Origin: Bdellovibrionales bacterium
Lineage (GTDB): Bacteria; Bdellovibrionota; Bdellovibrionia; Bdellovibrionales; Bdellovibrionaceae
Direction: 5' to 3'
DNA length: 64,000 nt
Assembly (NCBI GenBank): GCA_018266295.1
Contig: JAFEAQ010000019.1
Coordinates: 186,001 to 250,000 of the forward strand
The position numbers and the translations under genes were made by a program. Below the pieces are notes generated by a model. The model was not told where the DNA came from and did not search any database. It saw nothing but the letters and a program-made list of their open reading frames with translations. Positions 8,912 to 17,347 of the stretch are shown piece by piece. Positions within the stretch are counted from its first letter, which is position 1; every line of letters starts with the position of its first letter.

Positions 8912-9220
8912 TTAAGCAGCGTGCTTCTTCTGCGCTGGATTCAAAAGGCCTTTAGCTGATAAGCAGTTAAAGCAGTCGCCCCAGAATTTTTCTTTGAGTT
9001 TAATTTCAGCAGGACCGAATTTCACTTTTGGGAAATCGGCTTTTTCCGCGTGATCGCAGAATTTAGCTTCGTCACAAGCGCGCACAACTTTCATCATGAG
9101 ACCGAAGTGCTCATTCGTGAAGGTTTTGCCGTCAACCAGCATTTTTCTGAGGCCAGACTCTGGAGTGTTTGTGAGGAAATCAAAAAGTCCCGGCACATCA
9201 TATTGTTGGTTAAAACCCAT
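8912..9220 (-). CDS. Small Cys-containing protein of unknown function
   Basis: A 102-residue soluble protein with no signal peptide. It has four cysteines in two groups (ACDEAKFC and DCFNC), which could bind zinc or another metal. I do not recognise the family. ATG 9220 is preceded by AAAGGGG at a workable distance. It sits 5 bp upstream of the RlmM-like methyltransferase on the same strand, so the two are probably one transcript. A role linked to RNA modification would be a guess. Confidence 0.75.
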   Translation of the reverse strand: MGFNQQYDVPGLFDFLTNTPESGLRKMLVDGKTFTNEHFGLMMKVVRACDEAKFCDHAEKADFPKVKFGPAEIKLKEKFWGDCFNCLSAKGLLNPAQKKHAA

Positions 9221-9305
9221 TGTAAATACCCCTTTGTTAAGGTTGTCTTCTTACCCGAAACTTATCGGCTTTTCAGGGGGGATGGTTGAGTCTCAATTTG
9301 AGATA

Positions 9306-10079
9306 TTACTTAGGTCCGGGTTTTACTGCGGCCGTCTTCTGCTGGCTCATGAATTTTTCCAGTAGTGCCGTGTAGGCGGTCCGATGCTTATTCAAAAGAT
9401 CGTTAATAGTGGTGAAGGTTTTCGCATCGATGTCTTTGCGGAACACAAAGTAGAGCTCAAGCGAAGTGTTCGGTATTTTCACGATTTTAAATTGATCTTC
9501 CATCGACAATTTCTTTAAAAGGAACTCTCCATTGGAAAAAGTCGGAACATAGACGCCATCAATGCGGTGAAGTTTCAAGCGGCGCAAGTTTCTTTCAATC
9601 ACATCTTCGCCACTGAGGCGGTCAAATTTGATTTCCGTACCCTTGAAGTAGTCCGGCTCCACAGAGCCCTGCGTGTGTCCGAGAACTTGTCCTTTGATGC
9701 TCTTAAGATCTGTGAACGCCACGTCTTTTGGTAAAATAATACCAGAGTCCGTCGTGAAGATGGAATGATCAGAGTAACGAAAGCTTTGTTCGCGGTCCGG
9801 GGTTTTAGCTAAAAAAATTCCCATGTCAGCTTTGCCTGACTTCATATCCGCGAGAAACCGTGAAAACGGCGAAACCACCCATTGAATTTGATATTGTCCA
9901 TCGATGTCCAGAGTCTCAGTTAAAAATTCAATGGCAGCCCCTGTCGGGACAGTTTCTCCGGCGTCCACAAAAACATGCGGACGAAAATCGTAGATCGCGA
10001 TTTTCAGAGTCTCCATCTTCTGGCACAGGGCGGAGCTAGAGGCCAATAATAAGCAGAGCAGTACAAGGATGGGTTTCAT
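9306..10079 (-). CDS. Periplasmic solute-binding protein, family 3-like
   Basis: The 257-residue product has a clean signal peptide (MKPILVLLCLLLASSSALCQ) and then a family-3 type periplasmic binding fold: IAIYDFRPHVFVDAG near the start, PFSRFLADMKSGKADMGI in lobe one and a VLGHTQGS segment. Proteins of this kind bind amino acids or similar small solutes in the periplasm. No permease or ATPase gene is nearby, so it is an orphan that may serve a distant transporter or a sensor. It is monocistronic on the minus strand. Confidence 0.85.
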   Translation of the reverse strand: MKPILVLLCLLLASSSALCQKMETLKIAIYDFRPHVFVDAGETVPTGAAIEFLTETLDIDGQYQIQWVVSPFSRFLADMKSGKADMGIFLAKTPDREQSFRYSDHSIFTTDSGIILPKDVAFTDLKSIKGQVLGHTQGSVEPDYFKGTEIKFDRLSGEDVIERNLRRLKLHRIDGVYVPTFSNGEFLLKKLSMEDQFKIVKIPNTSLELYFVFRKDIDAKTFTTINDLLNKHRTAYTALLEKFMSQQKTAAVKPGPK

Positions 10080-10118
10080 GGCGTCCTCAGTGGATTATTA
10101 AGAGCCTGTTTTAAACTC

Positions 10119-10149
10119 TTGTCAAAGTAAACCCCCACTTCTATATAAT
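10119..10149 (+). promoter_or_regulatory. Candidate sigma-70 promoter, possibly giving a leaderless mRNA
   Basis: TTGTCA (10119-10124) and a perfect TATAAT (10144-10149) are separated by 19 bp. The ATG of the next gene is at 10156, about where transcription should start, and there is no purine-rich ribosome site between them. The arrangement suggests a leaderless transcript, although the long spacer makes the -35 element uncertain. Confidence 0.5.
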
Positions 10150-10155
10150 GAAAGC

Positions 10156-10590
10156 ATGAAGACACTCGAACAATGGCTCGATCAGTACGCCGTCAGTCAC
10201 CAAAATAGAACCAATCAGATTTTTCATAAGATCTGTGTGCCGCTAATATTTTTTAGTGTGCTCGGAATGCTTTGGGATTGGAAGGTGATGGACTTACGGC
10301 TGTCGTACGTTTTCGCGATTTTAGGAATGATGTTCTATGTCCGCTTGGGTGTGAAGGCCTCTTTGTTGATGCTCTTTCAATTGGCAGTGTCTTTTGTCAT
10401 ACTCACGCTTTGGAGTGAGCACGCCGGAACTGTTTTCTGGCCAAATCTGGCTATTTTCGTTATTGCATGGATCGGCCAATTCATTGGACATAAGATTGAA
10501 GGTAAGAAGCCATCATTTTTCGAAGATCTGCAGTTTTTGTTCATCGGTCCGCTCTGGGTTTTTTCTTTTGTATTTAAAAGTAAATCTTAA
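10156..10590 (+). CDS. Mpo1-like (DUF962/YGL010w) membrane protein
   Basis: This 144-residue protein has about four hydrophobic segments and the conserved family features. These are an N-terminal QYAVSHQNRTNQIFHKICVP stretch, and a C-terminal GHKIEGKKPSFFEDL motif followed by FIGPLWVFSF. Yeast Mpo1 is an Fe(II) dioxygenase that alpha-oxidises 2-hydroxy fatty acids; bacterial members are little studied. It is predicted to sit in the inner membrane with conserved His residues near the membrane face. The gene stands alone between a divergent binding protein and an OmpA-like gene. Confidence 0.9.
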   Translation: MKTLEQWLDQYAVSHQNRTNQIFHKICVPLIFFSVLGMLWDWKVMDLRLSYVFAILGMMFYVRLGVKASLLMLFQLAVSFVILTLWSEHAGTVFWPNLAIFVIAWIGQFIGHKIEGKKPSFFEDLQFLFIGPLWVFSFVFKSKS

Positions 10591-10662
10591 TATTTTCACA
10601 ACTTCCTCACGGCGCCTCCACAGGTCTTGGTTATAAATAAAGCCATTCCAAAGGGAGGCTTT

Positions 10663-11829
10663 ATGGTCAAAAAAACGATGGCAGCTTCGCTCACGATTGT
10701 GAGTTTGATAGCTTCGATAGCGATGGCACAGGATGAATCTCAGACCTCAAAAATGGCGGCACCAAAACCAACACATATGAATGTGAATGACCCCGTTGGC
10801 TGGTTCCCCTTTATCGGCTTAGCGGGTGGTTACATGTCACCTGACGATACTTTGAAGACGGAAGGTGTTCCGGGAGATTTAAAACTTTTAGGTTCTTATT
10901 TTAGTGAAGGCAGACACAGTGTCTTCGATTTCGGTCTTGGTTTCATGGCAAACAGTTTTACGCAAAAATCAGATACACAAGATAACTTCATTTCGGGTGG
11001 TATTGCTGAGACGGCATGGAGATACAACTCAACAAGCCGTTGGCAAATCGGTCCTATTGTCGATGCGTATATCGGCGGCGGTAACCGTATGGGATCTACG
11101 GACCCTACGTGGACAAGCTTTGGTGGTCTGCAACTCTTAAAAGAGTTCCCAGTGAAGGGCTCTAATATGTTCCGTGTGGGTATTAAGGCCCTCACTGACT
11201 TGAGCATTCCAAATGCGACCATCAATACGGTTTCTTTGGATCTGCAATGGGGCTTTGGTTCCGAACAGAAAGCGCCAGAAGTGACTGAAGCAGAAATGCC
11301 TGCAAGCGATGTCGCTGCGACGACAAGTAGTGATAGCATGAGATCCGATCTCACGGGTCAAGAGGCCGCTGCTGCCGCTGCAGGTGCGACTGTTGCGAAC
11401 TCTCGTCGTGTGATTGAAACGGATCCAGCAAACAATGCGATCACTTTCAGAAACGATGCGCGCATGCAGTTTGATACAGGCCATGCTTCCTTCCAAGGAA
11501 CCAATGAAGAGTTTGTACAAAAAGTAGGTGCTGCTTTGAAAGACAGATCGGATCTTTTTGATAAAGTGGAGGTCATCGGTTTTGCCGACCAAACAGGTGG
11601 TAGAGCAGTAAATATGAAAGTTTCCAGAGACAGAGCTAAAGAAGTAGCTAAAACTTTGGAAGCCGGCGGCTTGCCAGCTAGTAAAATTCAAACCAGCTGG
11701 AAGGGCGCGGAAAATCCTCTTTACAAATCATTGTTGCCAGAAGATATGCAACAAAATCGTCGTGTGGACTTGAAGTTCCACGGAGTGAAAGACCAAACAG
11801 CTTTGCAAGATCTCTTGAACGGACTCTAG
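10663..11829 (+). CDS. OmpA-family outer-membrane protein
   Basis: The 388-residue precursor has a signal peptide (VKKTMAASLTIVSLIASIAMA) and an N-terminal part that looks like an 8-strand beta-barrel (repeated aromatic/glycine strands, residues 40-200). An Ala-rich linker follows, then a C-terminal OmpA peptidoglycan-binding domain (MQFDTGHASF, then IGFADQTGG, then QNRRVDLKF). ATG 10663 is preceded by AAGGGAGG; an upstream ATG-like start at 10627 is not. Codons are strongly biased to GGT, CGT and GCT types, suggesting high expression. It would tie the outer membrane to the cell wall. It converges on the RoxA-like cytochrome gene with a 3 bp gap. Confidence 0.92.
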   Translation: MVKKTMAASLTIVSLIASIAMAQDESQTSKMAAPKPTHMNVNDPVGWFPFIGLAGGYMSPDDTLKTEGVPGDLKLLGSYFSEGRHSVFDFGLGFMANSFTQKSDTQDNFISGGIAETAWRYNSTSRWQIGPIVDAYIGGGNRMGSTDPTWTSFGGLQLLKEFPVKGSNMFRVGIKALTDLSIPNATINTVSLDLQWGFGSEQKAPEVTEAEMPASDVAATTSSDSMRSDLTGQEAAAAAAGATVANSRRVIETDPANNAITFRNDARMQFDTGHASFQGTNEEFVQKVGAALKDRSDLFDKVEVIGFADQTGGRAVNMKVSRDRAKEVAKTLEAGGLPASKIQTSWKGAENPLYKSLLPEDMQQNRRVDLKFHGVKDQTALQDLLNGL

Positions 11830-11832
11830 ATC

Positions 11833-13497
11833 TTACAAAGTCTGCAGAAACTGGATAAGAGCTCTTTTCTGCTCCGGCAGAAGGAGCTCTTTGCCATTCT
11901 CGAGGAAGATGTCCTCATCATGTCCCATATTTCCCATTCCGGCTTTGCGCGTGTCATACAGGTGCTCTGAAGTTTTCCACGCGTCCGGAGTTGCATTGCC
12001 CAGCGGGTAGCCATTGCATTCAGAATCAAAATCTTTTTCCTGATCCTGAGCTTCGCCGGAGTAATAAAACTTTGGACGATCCTTCGCCGCCGTCAGAACG
12101 GCACACAGACTTGGGACAGAGTTATTGTGGAAGTACGGCCAGCGGGCCCAGATCCCGACGAGAGGTGGTGGCACGTAGCCTTGTTGCGCGCGAATCAAAA
12201 TGCCGTTCTTTTTAGAAATCGCGAGATTATTGAGTTGCTCGAGCGACTTCATGCCGCGATAGCGGTAAGGATCTGTGCCGACATCTTTGACCTGCGTTTG
12301 TGCTTTATAGCGCACGTTCACAGTGCGAAGCTTTTCTTCCGGTGAAAGCTGATCCGCGTTCGGCAGGCTCCAGGCTTTGTCATAATTTCCGTGGCAGCGG
12401 GCACAGGTATTGTTAAAAATCTGCTCACCTTGTTTTGCTAAAGACAAATCGATTTTGCTCGCGGGGAAGAAGTCCGTATAACGAGGGGCTTCTGATGAGA
12501 ACACAGCAGTTGTGATTTCTTGAACTGTTTTCTCATTCTGCTGTAACCAAGATTCGAGTTGCACAAGATCAGTTCCGCGGCCGATTTCATTCCACAAAAG
12601 ATTTGTAAAAATCGGATTGCCACTCACCACCGAGCCATCCGAGAGCCAGCGGTTTTTGTATTTCACATTCCACCACACCGCAGGTTTTGAATCTGCCGGA
12701 TTGCGGTCTAAAATAGCATCAGGGCGGGGATTATTGGCGAAGCGATCGCTAAAGGATGCGTATGCATCGGGATTGCGGTGATTGAGCGACAGACTGACTT
12801 GCGCAAGCGACGTATCTAAGCCCAGAGCCAGCGGCTGCTTGAGGCCGACAGAGTGCATATTCTTCTTGAAGATCTTGATCATCTCCGTCTCACCACTGGT
12901 GGCCCCTGTGTAGAGTTTGAAGAACGTCGGTTGAATCAATTCAGAGGCGCTCTTTGCTTTAATGAAAAACTCATTGGCTTTCGGAAAGCGGTTGGTCAGG
13001 CCCAAAACGGTTTTGCCAAAAAGATTTGAAGAGTGGCAGGCGGCGCAGCTAAAGCTAAAACCGACGCCCATGGAACTGTCGATAGCTCCAAAACCCATGC
13101 GGTAATCAGGTCGGATGCCATCCGGGTAGGGAACAGAGTAAACTCCTTGGTCGGATGCTTTTGGATATTCATGCAAACCGAGATCTTTCAAAAAATCATC
13201 CATAGACTCGTAACCGGAAGCGGAGCGGAAAAGTGTATTCAGAAACTCGCGGAGCGGATTCGGAGATTTGTCTTCAATGAGATGGCGAATCGGTTCGTAG
13301 GGTGGAAGAATCCCGGTGATGCCGACAGGATAAATTTGCGCGTGAATTTTTCCCGCATCGCGAACCGGTGTAAAATCATTTGTTGAAATTTGATAAGGGT
13401 TGGGTCCTTGAGGGGCCGCTTTCTCACTCCAGTCGGGAGTGAGTGCGTGAGATTGAAGGCTCGAAAAAAACAAAAGCCCGGTCACAAAAAGCTTCAT
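11833..13497 (-). CDS. RoxA-like di-haem c-type cytochrome
   Basis: This 554-residue exported protein (signal MKLFVTGLLFFSSLQSHA) has two CXXCH haem sites: CAACH near residue 152 and CARCH near residue 366. The C-terminal part has GIWARWPYFHNNSVPSL, followed by RPKFYYSG and GNMGHDED. That order resembles the RoxA/LatA rubber oxygenase and related di-haem peroxidase-like (MauG/CCP superfamily) proteins. RoxA cleaves polyisoprene with O2; most relatives have unknown substrates. It should act in the periplasm or outside the cell. It is monocistronic. Family resemblance is good, but rubber cleavage is not implied. Confidence 0.85.
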   Translation of the reverse strand: MKLFVTGLLFFSSLQSHALTPDWSEKAAPQGPNPYQISTNDFTPVRDAGKIHAQIYPVGITGILPPYEPIRHLIEDKSPNPLREFLNTLFRSASGYESMDDFLKDLGLHEYPKASDQGVYSVPYPDGIRPDYRMGFGAIDSSMGVGFSFSCAACHSSNLFGKTVLGLTNRFPKANEFFIKAKSASELIQPTFFKLYTGATSGETEMIKIFKKNMHSVGLKQPLALGLDTSLAQVSLSLNHRNPDAYASFSDRFANNPRPDAILDRNPADSKPAVWWNVKYKNRWLSDGSVVSGNPIFTNLLWNEIGRGTDLVQLESWLQQNEKTVQEITTAVFSSEAPRYTDFFPASKIDLSLAKQGEQIFNNTCARCHGNYDKAWSLPNADQLSPEEKLRTVNVRYKAQTQVKDVGTDPYRYRGMKSLEQLNNLAISKKNGILIRAQQGYVPPPLVGIWARWPYFHNNSVPSLCAVLTAAKDRPKFYYSGEAQDQEKDFDSECNGYPLGNATPDAWKTSEHLYDTRKAGMGNMGHDEDIFLENGKELLLPEQKRALIQFLQTL

Positions 13498-13602
13498 CCT
13501 GAAATCCTCCGTGAGGTTTTTAGGATAAGCTGTGCCGGGCTTTCAGGCTAAACGTCTCTGCCGTGACAGAGCGGTTATAGACCTAGGTCTGACTCCGTCA
13601 AT

Positions 13603-14019
13603 TTACTCAACTGTGTAAACGATGAACTTGAAGCTGTCTTTGGTTTGGTTGCCATCGATTGCTTTACGTAAGCAAGCTTTAGAATCGTCTAGAGTCGCTT
13701 TTGCGCCAGTAGCTTGGAAAGTCACAAGTACTGTTCCGTTCATTGCAGAACCTTCCACTTCGCAGCCGTCTTTCCAAAGAGTCAGAACTCTTTGCGTGCC
13801 TTGAGTGAAATCGGCGTTGGTTTTTTTAGCGTCGAATTTGCATGAAGCAAAAGAGCCATCGCCCTTAACGTCTTTCAATTGATCAACACATGATTGGTAA
13901 ACGTCGTCGATCGTGCGCTCAACCGCGATCACGTTGCCGATCTTTCTGTCGGAAGCATGAGCTGTTGTGACAGCAGTTAGAGCCAAAGCCAATGTCAGAG
14001 CTGAAAAGATAGTCTTCAT
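13603..14019 (-). CDS. Small secreted protein of unknown function
   Basis: A 138-residue precursor with a typical signal peptide (MKTIFSALTLALALTAVTTAHA) and a mature domain of about 115 residues. The mature domain contains three or four cysteines (SCVDQLK, SCKF, DGCEVEG, KACLRK) that could form disulfides in the periplasm. I do not recognise the family. The start at 14019 is supported by AAGGAG seven bases upstream; a longer frame to 14055 lacks support. It is divergent from the efflux operon, and its promoter region adjoins the operator at 14116-14136. Confidence 0.85.
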   Translation of the reverse strand: MKTIFSALTLALALTAVTTAHASDRKIGNVIAVERTIDDVYQSCVDQLKDVKGDGSFASCKFDAKKTNADFTQGTQRVLTLWKDGCEVEGSAMNGTVLVTFQATGAKATLDDSKACLRKAIDGNQTKDSFKFIVYTVE

Positions 14020-14100
14020 AGGGTTCTCCTTGATGTGCGATAAGGCTAGAATCATTTAGCGGGAGTTTAAAGCCTAAAAGCGTCGCGTAATTATTACAGA

Positions 14101-14136
14101 TTGAACTTTTGCGAGATTGTTTGTATAACAAACAAT
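14101..14136 (+). promoter_or_regulatory. Efflux-operon promoter with MarR-type palindromic operator on the -10
   Basis: A TTGAAC -35 (14101-14106) and a TATAAC -10 (14124-14129) are 17 bp apart. A perfect inverted repeat with arms ATTGTTTG (14116-14123) and CAAACAAT (14129-14136) around a 5 bp spacer covers the -10. A bound dimer there would block RNA polymerase. The operon downstream ends with a MarR-type regulator gene, so autorepression with release by a toxic ligand is the natural reading (inference). Confidence 0.85.
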
Positions 14137-14155
14137 ATTCATCCAGAGGTTTCCT

Positions 14156-15097
14156 GTGAAAGCTGTTCTCACTAATTCCACTTTCCTAAGTCCCTTCGCC
14201 TTCATTCGTCAAAACTCCTTGTTGCAGAAAGTTAAAAACAGCCCCCTCGGGCAAAAGCTGCTAAATAGCCCGTTGGGTAAGTTCAATCCGACGCCGAAAC
14301 AGAAACGCTTGATCCAGGTTGGGAGCGTTCTCTTTATTTTGCTGCTCGCTCGCGGCGCCTACCATATGTTTTGGACGGAAAGCACCGATGACTCCTTCGT
14401 GAAGTCCCATGTCCACGTGGTGAGTTCTCGCATCACTGGCACCGTGCAAGAAATCCTTGTGAACGACAACCAATTGGTCAAGAAGGGCGACATCCTTGTA
14501 AAGCTCGATCCTCGTGACTACGAGGTTCAGGTGAAAGCCGCTCAGGCAAACTACAGTAAAACCCACAAGGACATCGGTCGTTTCCAAGGTTACGGAAACT
14601 TGAGTCCGACCGAGCGCCCGGTTTTTGACCAATACGAAGCCGCGGCCCTTGTTGCCGAGGCCGAGTTGCAAAAAGCTCAGCTGCAATTGGAATACACTTC
14701 GATCCGCGCGTCAGAAGACGGCAAGATCGGTAAACGAAGTGTGGAAACTGGAGAACTTATTCAAGGCGGCCAGGCATTGATGGCGCTGGTTGAGCCGGAG
14801 CCTTGGATTGAGGCCAACTTTAAAGAAAGCCAGATCGCGCACATCCGTCCTGGTCAAAAAGTGGAAATCAAAGTCGACGCGATCTCGGGTCATGAGTTCG
14901 AAGGCCACGTCGAGAGTATTGCGCCGGGCTCGGGCTCCACATTCTCTCTTTTGCCTCCTGACAATGCGACCGGTAATTTCACGAAAATCGTTCAGCGGAT
15001 TCCGGTGAAGATCGTGATCGATAAAGAGTCTTTGAAAGGATGCGAAGACCGTCTTGTTTCAGGGATGTCCACCGAAGTCACAGTTAAAACCTGGTAG
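14156..15097 (+). CDS. HlyD/EmrA-type membrane fusion protein of an efflux pump
   Basis: This 313-residue protein has one membrane anchor near residues 58-75 (LIQVGSVLFILLLARGAYHMF) and then the membrane-fusion layout. That comprises DSFVKSHVHVVSSRITGTVQEILV, a lipoyl-like half, a short alpha-helical hairpin, and the second lipoyl half with DGKIGKRSVETGELIQGGQ. It then ends in a beta-barrel domain. It would link an inner-membrane MFS pump to an outer-membrane TolC-like exit. The start is GTG 14156 after CCAGAGG. It heads a three-gene operon with the pump 8 bp downstream; no TolC gene is in the window. Confidence 0.94.
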   Translation: MKAVLTNSTFLSPFAFIRQNSLLQKVKNSPLGQKLLNSPLGKFNPTPKQKRLIQVGSVLFILLLARGAYHMFWTESTDDSFVKSHVHVVSSRITGTVQEILVNDNQLVKKGDILVKLDPRDYEVQVKAAQANYSKTHKDIGRFQGYGNLSPTERPVFDQYEAAALVAEAELQKAQLQLEYTSIRASEDGKIGKRSVETGELIQGGQALMALVEPEPWIEANFKESQIAHIRPGQKVEIKVDAISGHEFEGHVESIAPGSGSTFSLLPPDNATGNFTKIVQRIPVKIVIDKESLKGCEDRLVSGMSTEVTVKTW

Positions 15098-15105
15098 AGG
15101 TTTCT

Positions 15106-16671
15106 ATGGAAACCAAACATCAAGAACAGCAGATGACCTTTCGCGCTTGGGTGGCGGTGTTTGGCGCCATTCTCGGCGCCTTCATGGCGGTCCTCGATAT
15201 TCAGATTACCAATGCTTCCATTAAAGAAATCACCGGCGGTCTTGGAGCCACCATCGAAGAAGCCTCGTGGATTTCAACTGCGTATCTTGTCGCCGAGATT
15301 GTGATCATTCCGATCAGCGGTTGGCTGACCCGGGTGTTTTCACTCCGTACTTACTTAACGTGGACCTCTGCTTTGTTTTTGGTGTTCTCTGTGTGCTGCG
15401 CGCTTTCGTGGAACTTAGAAAGCATGATTATCTTCCGCGCTCTGCAAGGGGTGACGGGGGGAGCGCTGATTCCGCTCGCGTTCCAAGTGATCTTGTCGAT
15501 GCCGCCGTCAAAACGCACGGTGGGGATGGCGTTGTTTGCGGTGACAGCGACATTTGCGCCAGCCATCGGCCCGACTGTGGGTGGTTATCTGACACAAGCT
15601 TTCCACTGGTCTGTGGTGTTCTATATGAACTTGCTGCCGGGGATTTTCCTGATGGCGGCGATCTTTTACGGCATCGATAAAGAGCCAAAGAATTTGCATC
15701 TGTTTAAGACCCTCGATCGCTGGGGGATTTTGACGATGACGATCGGTCTGTCGTCGCTGACGATCTTCTTAGAAGAAGGGGAGCGCAAGGACTGGTTCAA
15801 CGATTCAACCATAGTGATCTTGGCGTTCTTGTCGGTGATTTTTATTGTCGCTTTCTTGATTATCGAAATGACGATCAAGAATCCGTTTATCAATTTGCGT
15901 CTGCTCAGGCAAAAGAACTTCGGGTTTGGTTGCTTGGTGAATTTCGTCGTGGGTCTCGCGATGTACGGCGCTCTTTACTTGCTGCCTTTGTACTTGTCGA
16001 CGATTCAAGGGTACAACTCGGTGGATATCGGAAAGACCATGATGTGGGCGGGTTTACCTCAGCTCTTTATCATTCCGTTTGTGCCGAAGTTGCTCGCGCG
16101 CTTTGACGGCCGTTGGCTGGCTTTTGCGGGAATCAACATCTTTGGTATTAGCTGTTTTATGAATAGTCATATGACAGCCCAATTTGGTTATGATCAGCTG
16201 ATGTGGTCACAGATCGTGCGCGCCATGGGGCAGCCGCTGTTGATGGTCCCGCTTTCGACCATCACCAACGGTCTGATCAAGCGTGAGCAGGCAGGCTCGG
16301 CATCGGGCTTATTCAATATGCTCCGTAACTTGGGTGGTTCGGTGGGGATTGCGATTTTGGGAACACTCATGAGTCTGCGAGAGAAGTTTCATTCAGCGAA
16401 ACTTGTCGAAGGGGTTACGATCTATTCGCACGAAACCCAAGAGCGCTTGGCGATGATGAAGGCGTTGTTCGTGTCAAAGGGCTTCGATGCGGCCACTGCG
16501 AGCCAGAAGGCGATCGCTGCTTTGGACGTGACTGTTCGAAAGCAGGCAAATGTTATGAGCTTTAACGATTGTTTTTTATTTGTAGCAGTTGCCTTAGCCC
16601 TCAGCTCTGTTTTAATTTTGTTGTGTGACAAGGTCGGTGCCGGTGGCGCCGGAGCAGAAGGAGCCCATTAA
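15106..16671 (+). CDS. DHA2-family (EmrB/QacA) multidrug MFS transporter
   Basis: A 521-residue inner-membrane protein with about 14 hydrophobic helices, the number typical of DHA2 drug:proton antiporters. Family motifs include LDIQITNASIKEI in helix 1, WISTAYLVAEIV in helix 2, RALQGVTGGALIP and the motif-C glycine/proline pattern APAIGPTVGGYL. With the EmrA-like partner it should export hydrophobic or cationic compounds across both membranes. Its stop codon overlaps the start of the MarR gene (TAATG), which fits translational coupling. Confidence 0.95.
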   Translation: METKHQEQQMTFRAWVAVFGAILGAFMAVLDIQITNASIKEITGGLGATIEEASWISTAYLVAEIVIIPISGWLTRVFSLRTYLTWTSALFLVFSVCCALSWNLESMIIFRALQGVTGGALIPLAFQVILSMPPSKRTVGMALFAVTATFAPAIGPTVGGYLTQAFHWSVVFYMNLLPGIFLMAAIFYGIDKEPKNLHLFKTLDRWGILTMTIGLSSLTIFLEEGERKDWFNDSTIVILAFLSVIFIVAFLIIEMTIKNPFINLRLLRQKNFGFGCLVNFVVGLAMYGALYLLPLYLSTIQGYNSVDIGKTMMWAGLPQLFIIPFVPKLLARFDGRWLAFAGINIFGISCFMNSHMTAQFGYDQLMWSQIVRAMGQPLLMVPLSTITNGLIKREQAGSASGLFNMLRNLGGSVGIAILGTLMSLREKFHSAKLVEGVTIYSHETQERLAMMKALFVSKGFDAATASQKAIAALDVTVRKQANVMSFNDCFLFVAVALALSSVLILLCDKVGAGGAGAEGAH

Positions 16672-17150
16672 TGTCCAAAGAGCCTGTTAAAAAAACCTGT
16701 AGCATGTACCGCGGTCAACCCTCGGAAAGTGCTATGAGCTATTCAGGCTTCATGGTCTACAAGCTCGCCCAATACGTCCAAGAAACCTTCGAAGAGTTCT
16801 TCGGCGATGACCCGGTGAAGGCTCGCCATTTCCTCGTTCTGCGCGTCCTCGCACGCGAGGGAGCAATGACCCAGCAGCAGATCTGCAATGCTTTGTGGAT
16901 CGACCGCGCGACGATGGTGGGCGTGGTGCAGGCTCTGCTGGATTTGGAATATCTGAAGAAGCGCGATAATCCTGAGGATAAACGTTCCCACTTAGTTTCG
17001 ATTACTGCCAAAGGCGAGCGATTCTACGAACGCCATGTTGAGGAGTTCGAAGCTCTCGATCACAAAATCTTTTCCGGCTTTCAGGGGGATGAGATGAAGG
17101 CTTTCCGAGGGATGCTCCGTAAGGCGATGGCGGAATTGCAGTCTCGGTAG
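16671..17150 (+). CDS. MarR-family transcriptional regulator
   Basis: A 159-residue winged-helix protein. The DNA-recognition region is MTQQQICNALWIDRATMVGVV near residues 65-85, followed by a DLEYLKKRDNPEDKRSHLVSIT wing with the family's Asp-x-Arg pattern. Dimerisation helices lie at both ends. MarR proteins repress nearby efflux genes and let go when a phenolic or lipophilic ligand binds. It is the last gene of the efflux operon, overlapping emrB by one base, and the palindrome at 14116-14136 is its likely operator. Confidence 0.93.
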   Translation: MSKEPVKKTCSMYRGQPSESAMSYSGFMVYKLAQYVQETFEEFFGDDPVKARHFLVLRVLAREGAMTQQQICNALWIDRATMVGVVQALLDLEYLKKRDNPEDKRSHLVSITAKGERFYERHVEEFEALDHKIFSGFQGDEMKAFRGMLRKAMAELQSR

Positions 17151-17225
17151 GTGGTTTGCGCCCCTTTCTGAGCACGTTCGCCCAGTCGAGGATAGCACGA
17201 CGGCCATCCGTCCATGAGAACGGGG

Positions 17226-17250
17226 CCTCCTGAGCATCGTGCTCAGGAGG
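17226..17250 (+). repeat. Perfect stem-loop, 11 bp arms, after the efflux operon
   Basis: Arms CCTCCTGAGCA (17226-17236) and TGCTCAGGAGG (17240-17250) are exactly complementary with a TCG loop. It lies 75 bp after the marR stop. No T-run follows on the plus strand, so it is not a standard intrinsic terminator; it may stabilise the 3' end of the efflux mRNA. Confidence 0.8.
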
Positions 17251-17316
17251 GAATGAAGCCTTAAAGGCAAGTACTCGAATTGAAGGCTTGATTGCAAAGA
17301 GTCTTTCCATCAAATG

Positions 17317-17347
17317 GTCTATTATACGACCGGGTCGTCTTATAGAC
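17317..17347. promoter_or_regulatory. 31 bp operator-like palindrome
   Basis: The sequence is symmetric about base 17332: GTCTAT (17317-17322) mirrors ATAGAC (17342-17347), and ACGACC (17326-17331) mirrors GGTCGT (17333-17338). Thirteen central bases are fully symmetric. The GACC/GGTC core is like operators of TetR-family repressors (established pattern; the actual regulator is unknown). It lies just before the candidate RNA. Confidence 0.65.

Noticed and set aside
17002-17313. Minus-strand frame of about 100 codons over the end of marR and the intergenic region
   Set aside because: Much of it is antisense to marR, it lacks a ribosome site, and its composition does not look protein-like.
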